This document shows positions 36,997 through 44,729 of a stretch of 64,000 nucleotides of DNA, piece by piece (positions within the stretch are counted from its first letter, which is position 1; the number at the start of each line of letters is the position of its first letter). The position numbers and the translations under genes were made by a program. The stretch lies in assembly GCF_003057965.1 (NCBI RefSeq), contig NZ_CP020921.1:1251001-1315000 (forward strand), written 5' to 3'. The notes under the pieces are model-generated. The model worked only from the letters and a program-made list of their open reading frames with translations. It searched no databases and was not told the DNA's origin. This stretch comes from Thermodesulfobium acidiphilum. GTDB lineage: Bacteria > Thermodesulfobiota > Thermodesulfobiia > Thermodesulfobiales > Thermodesulfobiaceae.

Positions 36997-37488
36997 TTAA
37001 ACTTTACACTTTTCAGAATTATTAAGTAAGTTTATAATTCTTTCTACTACCACATCAATTGCCTTTTGCACCATTGGAGTACAATCTGTTCCAAATGTTT
37101 CACTATCAAGAAGCTCTATGGTAAAAATCTTTATATCTTTTGGCATATCATTACCTAGAATTTCCATTCCAATCTTTAAAGTTGATGATAAAGATATATT
37201 ATGAGATCCAGAATATGTAAGGGTATGCAACAAATCTTCGGGGGACATCTCCTTTATGGTGCCAGGAACGTTCCCTAAACGAATACCATCAACAATTATT
37301 GCTCTTTCATACCCATAAAGAGCATCCAATACATCAAAATCAGTGGTCATCAAGATATGCGTATCTACAAAACCCTCTAACTTTTTAGCCACTTTAATCC
37401 CAACTGAATCATCAGTTAGCACAGGATTTCCAATTCCTAAGACTACTGTTTTACCCTTTCTTTCAATACTTCTTTTATCAAAATCCAA
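36997..37488 (-). CDS. NiFe-hydrogenase maturation protease (HyaD/HycI/FrhD family)
   Basis: 163 aa. The family start VVLGIGNPVLTDDSVGIKVA carries the Ni-sensing Glu/Asp position as Asp, and AIIVDGIRLGNVPGTI holds the second. SGSHNISLSSTLKI supplies the conserved His. It removes the C-terminal peptide of the large subunit after nickel insertion. TTG start, 24 bp after the mvhA-like gene; the adjacent large subunit has a 26-residue tail to be cut. Last gene of the hdr-mvh operon. Confidence 0.92.
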   Translation of the reverse strand: MDFDKRSIERKGKTVVLGIGNPVLTDDSVGIKVAKKLEGFVDTHILMTTDFDVLDALYGYERAIIVDGIRLGNVPGTIKEMSPEDLLHTLTYSGSHNISLSSTLKIGMEILGNDMPKDIKIFTIELLDSETFGTDCTPMVQKAIDVVVERIINLLNNSEKCKV

Positions 37489-37512
37489 AACAATTACCTA
37501 CCCAATCATCTA

Positions 37513-39045
37513 TTAAAAATTCTTAAGCGTTTTATAAAGTTTACCATCACAATCATATATGTCTATCTGCAAAGGATCGTGCCCAGGAAGAGCATGGGTA
37601 GCACACGCAAGACAAAGGTCATATGGTCTATAAGCTAACTCTACCATATTAAGCAGTCCCTCATTTACAACTCCATTCTTTATAAAGTTTTGTGCAGCAC
37701 GTTTTACAGCTATATTTATGGGACCTTTATTGTGAGTCGTAGCTACGATAAGATTAGCCTTTTCTACAATACCTTTTTCATCAGTTATATAATGATGAAT
37801 CAGCGTACCTCTCGGAGCTTCTACTATTCCTACTCCTTCTGATGCAGGCCCTAACTTTGACCTTACATCTGGATTGCATAAAGATTCATCCTTTGCTATT
37901 TCACGAATATTTTCCGCAGCACAAAGAAGCTCTATAGCTCTTGCCCAGTGATAACCCATAATGTTGTGAACCGGTTTATGCCCAAAAACGTCAAACATCT
38001 TCTCATATGCTTGTTGAGCTAATGGAGTAGGCATTCCACTTGCTACATTTAATCTTGGAAGTGGACCAACACTATAAAGGCTTGTATCAGGACCATCAAC
38101 TACACCCTTCCAACCTTTCTGTTTCAAATAAGGCATCTTCAGATAGCTCCATGGTAGAACTCTTTCAGAAATATAGTTAAGATATTCTTTGCCTTTGAAT
38201 CTTGCTATTTCTTTACCATTTGTATCTACAAATTTTTGTGTACCATCGTAAAAGGCTACTTTGTCGTTTTCATCTACAGAACCAAGATAATTGGTAACTA
38301 CTTTATACACATCCCCAGTAACCAATTTTACATACTCAGGATTTTTAAGAACTACATCTTCAAAGATTTTTAAAGTTAGCTGCCCTAGTTCTACCATTTC
38401 TTCAGCCAAAGCCATTATCTCTTTTCTTTCTTCTTGAGTAACTCTTTTTGACCAACCACCTGGAAGAGCTGCAACTGGATGTATAGGCTTGCCGCCCAAC
38501 ATTTCCAAAATTTTAACTGCTGCATATCTTTTCTTTAAAACCAATTTTCCAGTTTCAGCTCCAACAGCGTTAACCAAACCAATAAGGTTTCTCTCGGCAG
38601 GATTAGCCGTTGGCCCTACTACAAAATCAGGGAAACCAAGAGCATATAATATCGCAGCATGATCTTCTACATAATGCGCGTTGAAGAACAGCTCTCTTAT
38701 CTTACGGGCTGTAGGAGTAGGTTCCACATTATAAACTCCATCAGATGCCTTCATAGAAGCAGTGAAGTGTACCGCACGACATACTCCACAAATAGTTGAA
38801 ACTGTTCGTGGAACTTCCTCTATAGGCATACCTTGCACGAAACGCTCATATCCCCTCAGCTCAACCACCTGAAAAAAAGCGTTATCTACATTTCCCTTCT
38901 CGTCCAAGAATATACTTATTTTGCCGTGTCCTTCAAGACGAGTCATAGGATTAATTTCAATCTTTGTTAAAGCCATATCACTTCTCACTCCTTCTTTACT
39001 TTTCTGTCCACCGTGGAAAAGGTTTAAGATTCTCGAAAAATCCAC
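37513..39045 (-). CDS. mvhA: NiFe hydrogenase large subunit, MvhA-like (group 3c)
   Basis: Holds the Ni-Fe active site. The N-terminal ligand motif ICGVCRAVH (L1) and the C-terminal DLCLACATH (L2) provide the four cysteines; L2 has Leu where most relatives have Pro (DPCxxC). A 26-residue tail after the His would be removed by the protease encoded next. 510 aa from GTG 39045 (GGGGAG at 5 nt); the ATG at 38976 (MALTKIEINPMTR) matches the usual N-terminus and also has an AAGGAG, so either may be used. A 92-bp gap separates it from mvhG. Confidence 0.94.
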   Translation of the reverse strand: MDFSRILNLFHGGQKSKEGVRSDMALTKIEINPMTRLEGHGKISIFLDEKGNVDNAFFQVVELRGYERFVQGMPIEEVPRTVSTICGVCRAVHFTASMKASDGVYNVEPTPTARKIRELFFNAHYVEDHAAILYALGFPDFVVGPTANPAERNLIGLVNAVGAETGKLVLKKRYAAVKILEMLGGKPIHPVAALPGGWSKRVTQEERKEIMALAEEMVELGQLTLKIFEDVVLKNPEYVKLVTGDVYKVVTNYLGSVDENDKVAFYDGTQKFVDTNGKEIARFKGKEYLNYISERVLPWSYLKMPYLKQKGWKGVVDGPDTSLYSVGPLPRLNVASGMPTPLAQQAYEKMFDVFGHKPVHNIMGYHWARAIELLCAAENIREIAKDESLCNPDVRSKLGPASEGVGIVEAPRGTLIHHYITDEKGIVEKANLIVATTHNKGPINIAVKRAAQNFIKNGVVNEGLLNMVELAYRPYDLCLACATHALPGHDPLQIDIYDCDGKLYKTLKNF

Positions 39046-39137
39046 TTATTCTCCCCCCTTAGGTACGAGAATATAAGTTTTTACTTCCCTTATTAAGAAA
39101 GCTATGGGGTAAACCCTGTCATTAATAAATATCATCT
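39046..39137 (-). other. Gap within the hydrogenase operon
   Basis: 92 bp between mvhG and mvhA, the only real gap in an otherwise tightly packed operon. The minus strand has a small GGG-TTTA-CCC hairpin. I see no ORF. It may hold an RNA processing site or an internal promoter; nothing more can be shown. Confidence 0.4.
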
Positions 39138-40106
39138 CTATGCCTTTTTCACTTTTTTACCCAGCATAGATGAAGGAAGCGAATACCGATAGAACAATTT
39201 TACAGGACTAGGTATTTGTTCTACTAACTCTTCATTATCAAGTATTGATGCTATAGCGCTTATTGCTCTTAGTCCGAAATCTTTTACTCCAGGTATTGGT
39301 CCGCCGCAACCCGCACACGGGATATTTACCTTGGTACAAAGAGCCCCACAGTCTCCCTGAGTAATAGGTCCTAGACACATATAACCCTGTTGAAGCAAAC
39401 ACTTGTTTTCATCTGGATCTCCTTCTATTGTCCTTCTCACTTCTTTTACCAGTTCTCTCTTCTCATCTGTATTTCGTGGGTTTCTTGGACACACATCACA
39501 TACAGCCTTACCATTTGTTATCCATGAACCCTTAGGAGGCAATTCTCCTTTCAAAATAGCTACAAGAGCGTTTAGTACCACAGAATGGTGAGGCGGACAC
39601 CCTCCGATAAAATAGTCAACATCAATTACTGATTGAATAGGTCTCACATAAGGATAAAATTCAGGCAGTGTAAGATCATACTTTCCGTCCATAAGATAAT
39701 GAGGTTGAGGTGTTATGCCATCCGGATTATCAGTGCTAAACGTATCAAAGTACGCAGTCTGGAATATGTCTTCTTTTGTATGCATATTCGCCATACCGGG
39801 AATACCACCCATAGCGGCGCACGCTCCATAAGCAACTACTACGTTACACTTTGCCCTCATAACCTTAGACATATGTTCATGTTCGTCTAAGCGAATCATT
39901 CCAGAAATAAGTCCAACATCAACTGATTTATCGGGCATAGCCTCTAAGTCTTTGTATTTCACATCAGCAACTGTAGGCGCCCAAAACACTACTTCTAGAG
40001 AGGGTAGTACATCTACAAGGGTCTCCGAAATATCAACTATAGCCATATCACAACCGCCGCAGGCCCCCGCCATTAAAACAGCCAATCTAAGTTTTTTGTC
40101 TGCCAT
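39138..40106 (-). CDS. mvhG: NiFe hydrogenase small subunit, MvhG-like
   Basis: 322 aa, cytoplasmic (no Tat signal). Proximal Fe-S cluster ligands: GACGGCDMA, VAYGACAAMGG and FIGGCPPHHS. Further cysteines (AVCDVCPRN, KCLLQQGYMCLGPITQGDCGALC, PCAGCGG) carry the additional clusters of the MvhG/FrhG type. It relays electrons from the Ni-Fe site of MvhA towards MvhD and HdrA. Start codon overlaps the mvhD stop (TAATG). Confidence 0.94.
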   Translation of the reverse strand: MADKKLRLAVLMAGACGGCDMAIVDISETLVDVLPSLEVVFWAPTVADVKYKDLEAMPDKSVDVGLISGMIRLDEHEHMSKVMRAKCNVVVAYGACAAMGGIPGMANMHTKEDIFQTAYFDTFSTDNPDGITPQPHYLMDGKYDLTLPEFYPYVRPIQSVIDVDYFIGGCPPHHSVVLNALVAILKGELPPKGSWITNGKAVCDVCPRNPRNTDEKRELVKEVRRTIEGDPDENKCLLQQGYMCLGPITQGDCGALCTKVNIPCAGCGGPIPGVKDFGLRAISAIASILDNEELVEQIPSPVKLFYRYSLPSSMLGKKVKKA

Positions 40107-40522
40107 TATACTCCCTCCTTTACTCTGCAGGGTCCTAATTCTCTAATGTTCTTTTCAAAAGTGGTCATAGCCTCAGCAAATCTCTTCCCTTCAGAACCAG
40201 AAATCCACTCTAATTGAAATCTTTCCTTTTCTATCCCCATATCAATAAGGATCCGTTTTAATAGATCGAATCTTCTTATAGCCTTATAGTTTCCTTCTTT
40301 ATAATGGCAATCTCCTGGGTGACATCCTCCAATAAAGACTCCATCAGCCCCTCTCTTAAAAGCCTCAACTACAAATTCAGGCTCTACTCTACCGCTACAA
40401 GGGACTCGAATTATCTTTATATTTGCTGGATAATCATATCGCAAGCTCCCTGCAAGATCAGCCCCCTGATAAGTACACCAGTTACACGCAAAAACTATTA
40501 AGTTAGGCGTCCATTCGCTCAT
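40106..40522 (-). CDS. mvhD: MvhD/FlpD-type 2Fe-2S electron-transfer subunit
   Basis: 138 aa. Five conserved cysteines in VFACNWCTYQGAD, RVPCSGRV and GGCHPGDCHY define the MvhD family, which carries one 2Fe-2S cluster and links a hydrogenase (or formate dehydrogenase) to HdrA. It is separate here, not fused to HdrA. Its place between hdrB and mvhG is as expected for a bifurcating Hdr-Mvh complex. Confidence 0.95.
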   Translation of the reverse strand: MSEWTPNLIVFACNWCTYQGADLAGSLRYDYPANIKIIRVPCSGRVEPEFVVEAFKRGADGVFIGGCHPGDCHYKEGNYKAIRRFDLLKRILIDMGIEKERFQLEWISGSEGKRFAEAMTTFEKNIRELGPCRVKEGV

Positions 40523-40544
40523 AATTTATTGAACCTCCATAATA

Positions 40545-41438
40545 CTAGTTTATCTTCTTTAGCTTTCCTAATATTCCACTCAGATCCGTTGTACTAAGTC
40601 CTACAACTTGCTGTGGATCTGCCCCCAAACAAAGAGCTAACAACTGTACATAATGAACAGAAGGAATCTCATAATTAATCTTATTTTCCCTTTTCATAGG
40701 AGCCTGAGCAGTATCGAATTGGATAAGACAAGAGCTACATCCTGTAACCAAAAGATCTGCTTTTATTTCATCTTTCATTGAATCAAGCTTTGTTTTTACC
40801 AATTTATATGAAGCCTCAACGTTCGTAGATCGCATTCCACCCATCCCACAACAATCTACAATACGACTATAATAAGGAGCAGATGCTCCAAGGGCTTCAC
40901 ACAACTCCCTCAACATAACTGGATGAAATGGATCTTTTTCTCCTTCCTGATAAACTTCACTTGGCCACAGTGAATGACATCCTGGTTGAACGCCAATAGT
41001 TACACCTTCCAAAGTATATTTCAATGAATTTTTAATTTTTTCAATACCTACTTCGTTGTACAAAAAGTTAGTCGCAAGTCTAATCCTCGTCGTTCCCTTA
41101 TATTCTTTGCCAATAGCTTTAAGCATCTCGTTTACCTTTTCTCTTAGTTCTGGTTTCTTTTCCATTTTATATTTACTCTCTGACAAACTCCCATAGCAAC
41201 TTCCACAAACTGTAACCATATCAACGTTCTTTTCTTCAGATATTATAAAGTTACGCGCTCCTAATGCACACCACCCGGCTTCGTCAACAGAAGGCATCGT
41301 CCCCCAACTTGGGCAACAAGATTGACCCTCTAAATCGTCAATTTCAATACCAAGCGCGTCAAATACGAAACGAAATGCCTTTTCCAGATCTGGTCTATTA
41401 AATGCAGTATTACATCCTATAAAAAATCCTACTTTCAT
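40545..41438 (-). CDS. hdrB: Heterodisulfide reductase subunit B
   Basis: 297 aa with two CCG domains: SCCPSWGTMPS with VCGSCYGSL, and PGCHSLWPS, VDCCGMGGMR with GCSSCLIQFD. These bind the two non-cubane 4Fe-4S clusters where methanogens reduce CoM-S-S-CoB. This bacterium should use a different disulfide or thiol couple, which the sequence does not reveal. Lies 3 bp after hdrC. Confidence 0.95.
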   Translation of the reverse strand: MKVGFFIGCNTAFNRPDLEKAFRFVFDALGIEIDDLEGQSCCPSWGTMPSVDEAGWCALGARNFIISEEKNVDMVTVCGSCYGSLSESKYKMEKKPELREKVNEMLKAIGKEYKGTTRIRLATNFLYNEVGIEKIKNSLKYTLEGVTIGVQPGCHSLWPSEVYQEGEKDPFHPVMLRELCEALGASAPYYSRIVDCCGMGGMRSTNVEASYKLVKTKLDSMKDEIKADLLVTGCSSCLIQFDTAQAPMKRENKINYEIPSVHYVQLLALCLGADPQQVVGLSTTDLSGILGKLKKIN

Positions 41439-41441
41439 CGG

Positions 41442-42008
41442 CTACACCTCACAACAAGTGACATCGGATAACCCTGAGTCCATTGGGATAATTCCCAACG
41501 AAGACAGTGCTGACTTGTTCATTAGAATTCTTAGCTCTTTTAGAGCTTGTTCATTACTTGCCGTTGTAGGAGGCTTTTCCGGCAAACCTATTTTCTTTCT
41601 AATTTCACCTGCATTAGAAAAGTATACGGCGTGGCCTACATCATATAATGATTTCAAACCTTCTACTGCAAGAGTTGGCAACGCAAACTCTCTAATTGCA
41701 GAACGCCTCATTGCCATAACCACACCAAAAGGCTCTACCTTTCGTGGGCACACCTCAGTACATCTATTACATGCCTGACAAGCCCAGATAGAACTATCAT
41801 CAAGCAAAATCTCCTTTTGACCTATTAGAATTGACTGAATAATACGCTTATTGAAAAATTCAAAACCTGCAAGAACCATCGGACACGCAGCAGCACATTT
41901 GGCACACTGGATACAATCCAACAATTCCTCTGCTCCAAGTTTCATTATCTCATCAGAAAAACCTGGCTCACCCTCTGAAATATTAAGAACTTCTATTACT
42001 TCAGCCAC
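41442..42008 (-). CDS. hdrC: Heterodisulfide reductase subunit C
   Basis: 188 aa. Two 4Fe-4S sites, CIQCAKCAAACPM near residue 33 and CQACNRCTEVCPRKV near residue 85, carry electrons from HdrA to HdrB. No membrane helix, so it belongs to the soluble HdrABC type. 14 bp after the ferredoxin gene. Confidence 0.95.
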   Translation of the reverse strand: MAEVIEVLNISEGEPGFSDEIMKLGAEELLDCIQCAKCAAACPMVLAGFEFFNKRIIQSILIGQKEILLDDSSIWACQACNRCTEVCPRKVEPFGVVMAMRRSAIREFALPTLAVEGLKSLYDVGHAVYFSNAGEIRKKIGLPEKPPTTASNEQALKELRILMNKSALSSLGIIPMDSGLSDVTCCEV

Positions 42009-42022
42009 TAACGTTCACCTCC

Positions 42023-42301
42023 TTAAAAAGTCAAATTCTCTATTTGAGATTCAATTTCTTCAGTAGTAAAGCCTTCTAAAATTATTGCTCTAGAAGGACA
42101 CGCAGCCACACATACCCCACATCCTGTACAGAGAGCTGGATCTATGTGTGCCCTCTTCTTGCCCTTGTATTCTATCCAACCAATAGCAGAGTAGGAACAT
42201 AATGGCAAGCAAACGCCGCATCCACTACACTTATCAAGATCAATTTCTGAGACTAAAGCTTCAACGTTATCTGTAATTTTAGGGATCTCAGTTACTGCCA
42301 T
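42023..42301 (-). CDS. Stand-alone 2[4Fe-4S] ferredoxin, near-copy of the HdrA C-terminus
   Basis: 92 aa with two sites, CSGCGVCLPLCSYSA and CTGCGVCVAACPSRA. Residues from about 20 to the end match the last 73 residues of HdrA almost throughout, including the shared stretch KKRAHIDPALCTGCGVC and the identical plan of the ending (GFTTE.IESQIE.LTF). Roughly 80 percent looks identical by eye. It may be an extra electron-transfer module for the complex or a swappable carrier. Start follows a good GAGGTG. Confidence 0.93.
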   Translation of the reverse strand: MAVTEIPKITDNVEALVSEIDLDKCSGCGVCLPLCSYSAIGWIEYKGKKRAHIDPALCTGCGVCVAACPSRAIILEGFTTEEIESQIENLTF

Positions 42302-42322
42302 TACCGTTCACCTCCTCATTTT

Positions 42323-44353
42323 TTAAAAAGTAAGGGCCTCTATTTGTGACTCAATCTGCTCGGTGGTAAAACCATGTAAAGTTATTGCTCTAGAAGGACA
42401 TGCTGAAGCACATACTCCACATCCTGTGCAAAGAGCTGGATCTATGTGTGCCCTCTTCTTATCACCATATTCCTTCCAGCTAATAGCAGAATATGGACAA
42501 AGTGGTAAGCATATACCACACCCACTACACTTATCTGCATTCACCTCAGAAATTAGAGGTTCTACTACAACTCTGCCCGTTGTCAACGGTACTGCCGCTG
42601 CTGCTGCTGCTGCCCTAGCTTGAGATACGCTTTCTGGAATATCTTTTGGTCCTTGAGCACAACCAGCAATGTAAATACCTTTGACTGAGGTCTCTACAGG
42701 ATAAAGCTTGGTATGTAATTCTTTCAAAAAACCTTCTCCACCACATTGTATTCCAAGCTTCCTTCCAAGCTCTTCAATCCCAGGCGGAGGCTCTATTGCA
42801 GTAGCAAGAATAACCATATCAGATTCTAATTCTACAGGAGCTCCCATATCTACGTCATATGCACGTACGCGCAAACGATCGCCCGGTAATTCATCTACAC
42901 CTCCCACACGACCTCTTATCACTCTGATACCTAGCTCTCTGCAGTAAGTATAATATTCTTCAAAATCCTTACCTGCAGTACGTACGTCAATAAAGAATAT
43001 ATAAACGTTAATATCTGGGTATTTCTCTTTGATTAACCTCGCTTCCTTCAACATATACATACAACAAACTTTGGAACAATAGCGATGATAATTTTTATCT
43101 CTACTGCCCACACATGAAATAAAAGCAACCGTCTTAGGATGTTGATTGTCAGAAGGCCTAAGAAGTTCACCTTCCGTGGGACCAGTAGCAGAAAGTATTC
43201 TCTCAAACTGCAAAGAAGTAAGAACATTTGGTGATTGAGGAGAATACTCTTTGAATGGAGTTTTATCCATAGCCTTAAATCCAGTCGCTGCAATTATTGT
43301 ACCTACTTTTATTTCGATCAATTGACCTTTAGGATCCCATGGTATAGATCTATCACATGCACCTGTTGGGCATGCCTTTTCACAGGGAGACAAAATTGGC
43401 TCCCCTGTCTTTGGATGGGGTTTTGGTTGAGTTCCAATAGTTCTCCCAGCACAGTTTAAACAATGATCTATGTCTACTACTGCTTTTTTAGGCACTGCCT
43501 GAGGAAATTCAATATATACAGCCTTTCTCTTGTCCATGTTTTCATTAAACTCATTATCAACTTTGCCCGGACAAGCTTCTACACAAGCACCACAACCGGT
43601 GCATTTATCCCAATCAATATAAGTCTGCTTTTTACGCACAAGAACCTTGAAATTTCCAATAGAACCATCTATCGATTCTACTTCTGAATAGGTCAAAAGC
43701 TCAATATTTGGGTGCGTTCCAGCAGAAACCATTATTGGTGTTAAAATACATGCTGAACAATCATTTGTAGGAAAGGTTTTATCAAGCTTTGCCATGTTCC
43801 CGCCAATTGAAGGCTGTCTGTCAAGTAAATAAACCTTATAGCCCATATTGGCAATATCAAGAGCAGCAAAAATTCCTGATACACCCGCCCCAATCACGAG
43901 GGTAGCTTTTGTAACATCGACATAAGAGTCTTCTAGAGGTTCAGCCAACCTTACTTTGGCAACAGCACTTGCAACCAATTTTTTTGCCTTCTCTGTAGCT
44001 CCAGCCTTATCATGCCAGTGTGCCCAGCTATCTTGATCTCTAATGTTAGCCATTTCAAAGAAATACTTGTTTAAACCCGCATCTGATACAGCTTTTCTAA
44101 AGATTGGTTCGTGAGTTCTGGGCGTACACGCAGCAACGACAACTCTGTTTACAACCCCGTTTCTAATGTCTTCTTTAATTAACTCCTGCCCTGGGTCAGA
44201 ACACATAAACATATAATCTCTTGCAATAGCAACATTGGGTAAAGATTCAGCAAATTTTCTGACCGCTTCGACGTCTACCGCACCTGCGATATTCTCGCCA
44301 CAATGACATACGTAGACACCAATTTTAAGAGCATCTTCCCCGCTAGCACTCAT
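42323..44353 (-). CDS. hdrA: Heterodisulfide reductase subunit A (FAD, electron-bifurcating)
   Basis: 676 aa from ATG 44353 (spaced from AAGGAGGG; the ATG at 44359 touches that site). An N-terminal region with YVCHCGENIAG precedes the FAD fold (VIGAGVSGIFAALDIANMG), an inserted ferredoxin site CTGCGACVEACPGKV, CLNCAG...CEKACPTGAC, the block around SKVCCMYMLKEA, and two C-terminal 4Fe-4S sites. HdrA is where electrons from H2 are bifurcated to ferredoxin and HdrBC. No selenocysteine codon is needed. First gene of hdrA-fd-hdrC-hdrB-mvhDGA-protease. Confidence 0.96.
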   Translation of the reverse strand: MSASGEDALKIGVYVCHCGENIAGAVDVEAVRKFAESLPNVAIARDYMFMCSDPGQELIKEDIRNGVVNRVVVAACTPRTHEPIFRKAVSDAGLNKYFFEMANIRDQDSWAHWHDKAGATEKAKKLVASAVAKVRLAEPLEDSYVDVTKATLVIGAGVSGIFAALDIANMGYKVYLLDRQPSIGGNMAKLDKTFPTNDCSACILTPIMVSAGTHPNIELLTYSEVESIDGSIGNFKVLVRKKQTYIDWDKCTGCGACVEACPGKVDNEFNENMDKRKAVYIEFPQAVPKKAVVDIDHCLNCAGRTIGTQPKPHPKTGEPILSPCEKACPTGACDRSIPWDPKGQLIEIKVGTIIAATGFKAMDKTPFKEYSPQSPNVLTSLQFERILSATGPTEGELLRPSDNQHPKTVAFISCVGSRDKNYHRYCSKVCCMYMLKEARLIKEKYPDINVYIFFIDVRTAGKDFEEYYTYCRELGIRVIRGRVGGVDELPGDRLRVRAYDVDMGAPVELESDMVILATAIEPPPGIEELGRKLGIQCGGEGFLKELHTKLYPVETSVKGIYIAGCAQGPKDIPESVSQARAAAAAAAVPLTTGRVVVEPLISEVNADKCSGCGICLPLCPYSAISWKEYGDKKRAHIDPALCTGCGVCASACPSRAITLHGFTTEQIESQIEALTF

Positions 44354-44397
44354 ACTCATCCCTCCTTAGAGAATTTATAAAAACCATCCTAAAATTA

Positions 44398-44426
44398 AGT
44401 TTAAACTACTGATATACTAGTGTCAA
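44398..44426 (-). promoter_or_regulatory. Likely sigma-70 promoter of the hdr-mvh operon
   Basis: On the minus strand TTGACA (44426-44421), 17 bp, then TAAACT (44403-44398). The start site would be near 44391, about 38 nt before the hdrA ATG. A perfect -35 with a weak -10. Confidence 0.55.
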
Positions 44427-44729
44427 TTGTGATTTAAATAATTAAAAATAAAAATATAATTATTAAATTTTCTTTAAAAAAATAATGTAATTATTAAAAC
44501 AGCTTAATATAAAGCCATTAAATCAATATAGTTAGATTAAAAAGTTTATAAATTTAACTAATAACGTAATTTTGCTTATACATTAATAAACAAGGCTTAT
44601 TATTAAAATAAGCCATCATTTTTATAATGAAATTTTGGGTGTTCGTTGGTAAATTTTTTTAAAATTTTACAAACCATTGTAAATTATTTAAAATTAAGGA
44701 AAACTAATAGAGAGGGAGTAAAGATTTTT
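44427..44729. other. Intergenic hdrA/valS
   Basis: About 300 bp of almost pure AT. It should contain the valS promoter. I searched for a T-box leader (the conserved AGGGTGGNACCGCG) because this is a tRNA synthetase gene, and found none. No ORF or tRNA recognised. Confidence 0.5.

Noticed and set aside
44427-44729. T-box riboswitch before valS
   Set aside because: The conserved T-box sequence and specifier stem are not found.
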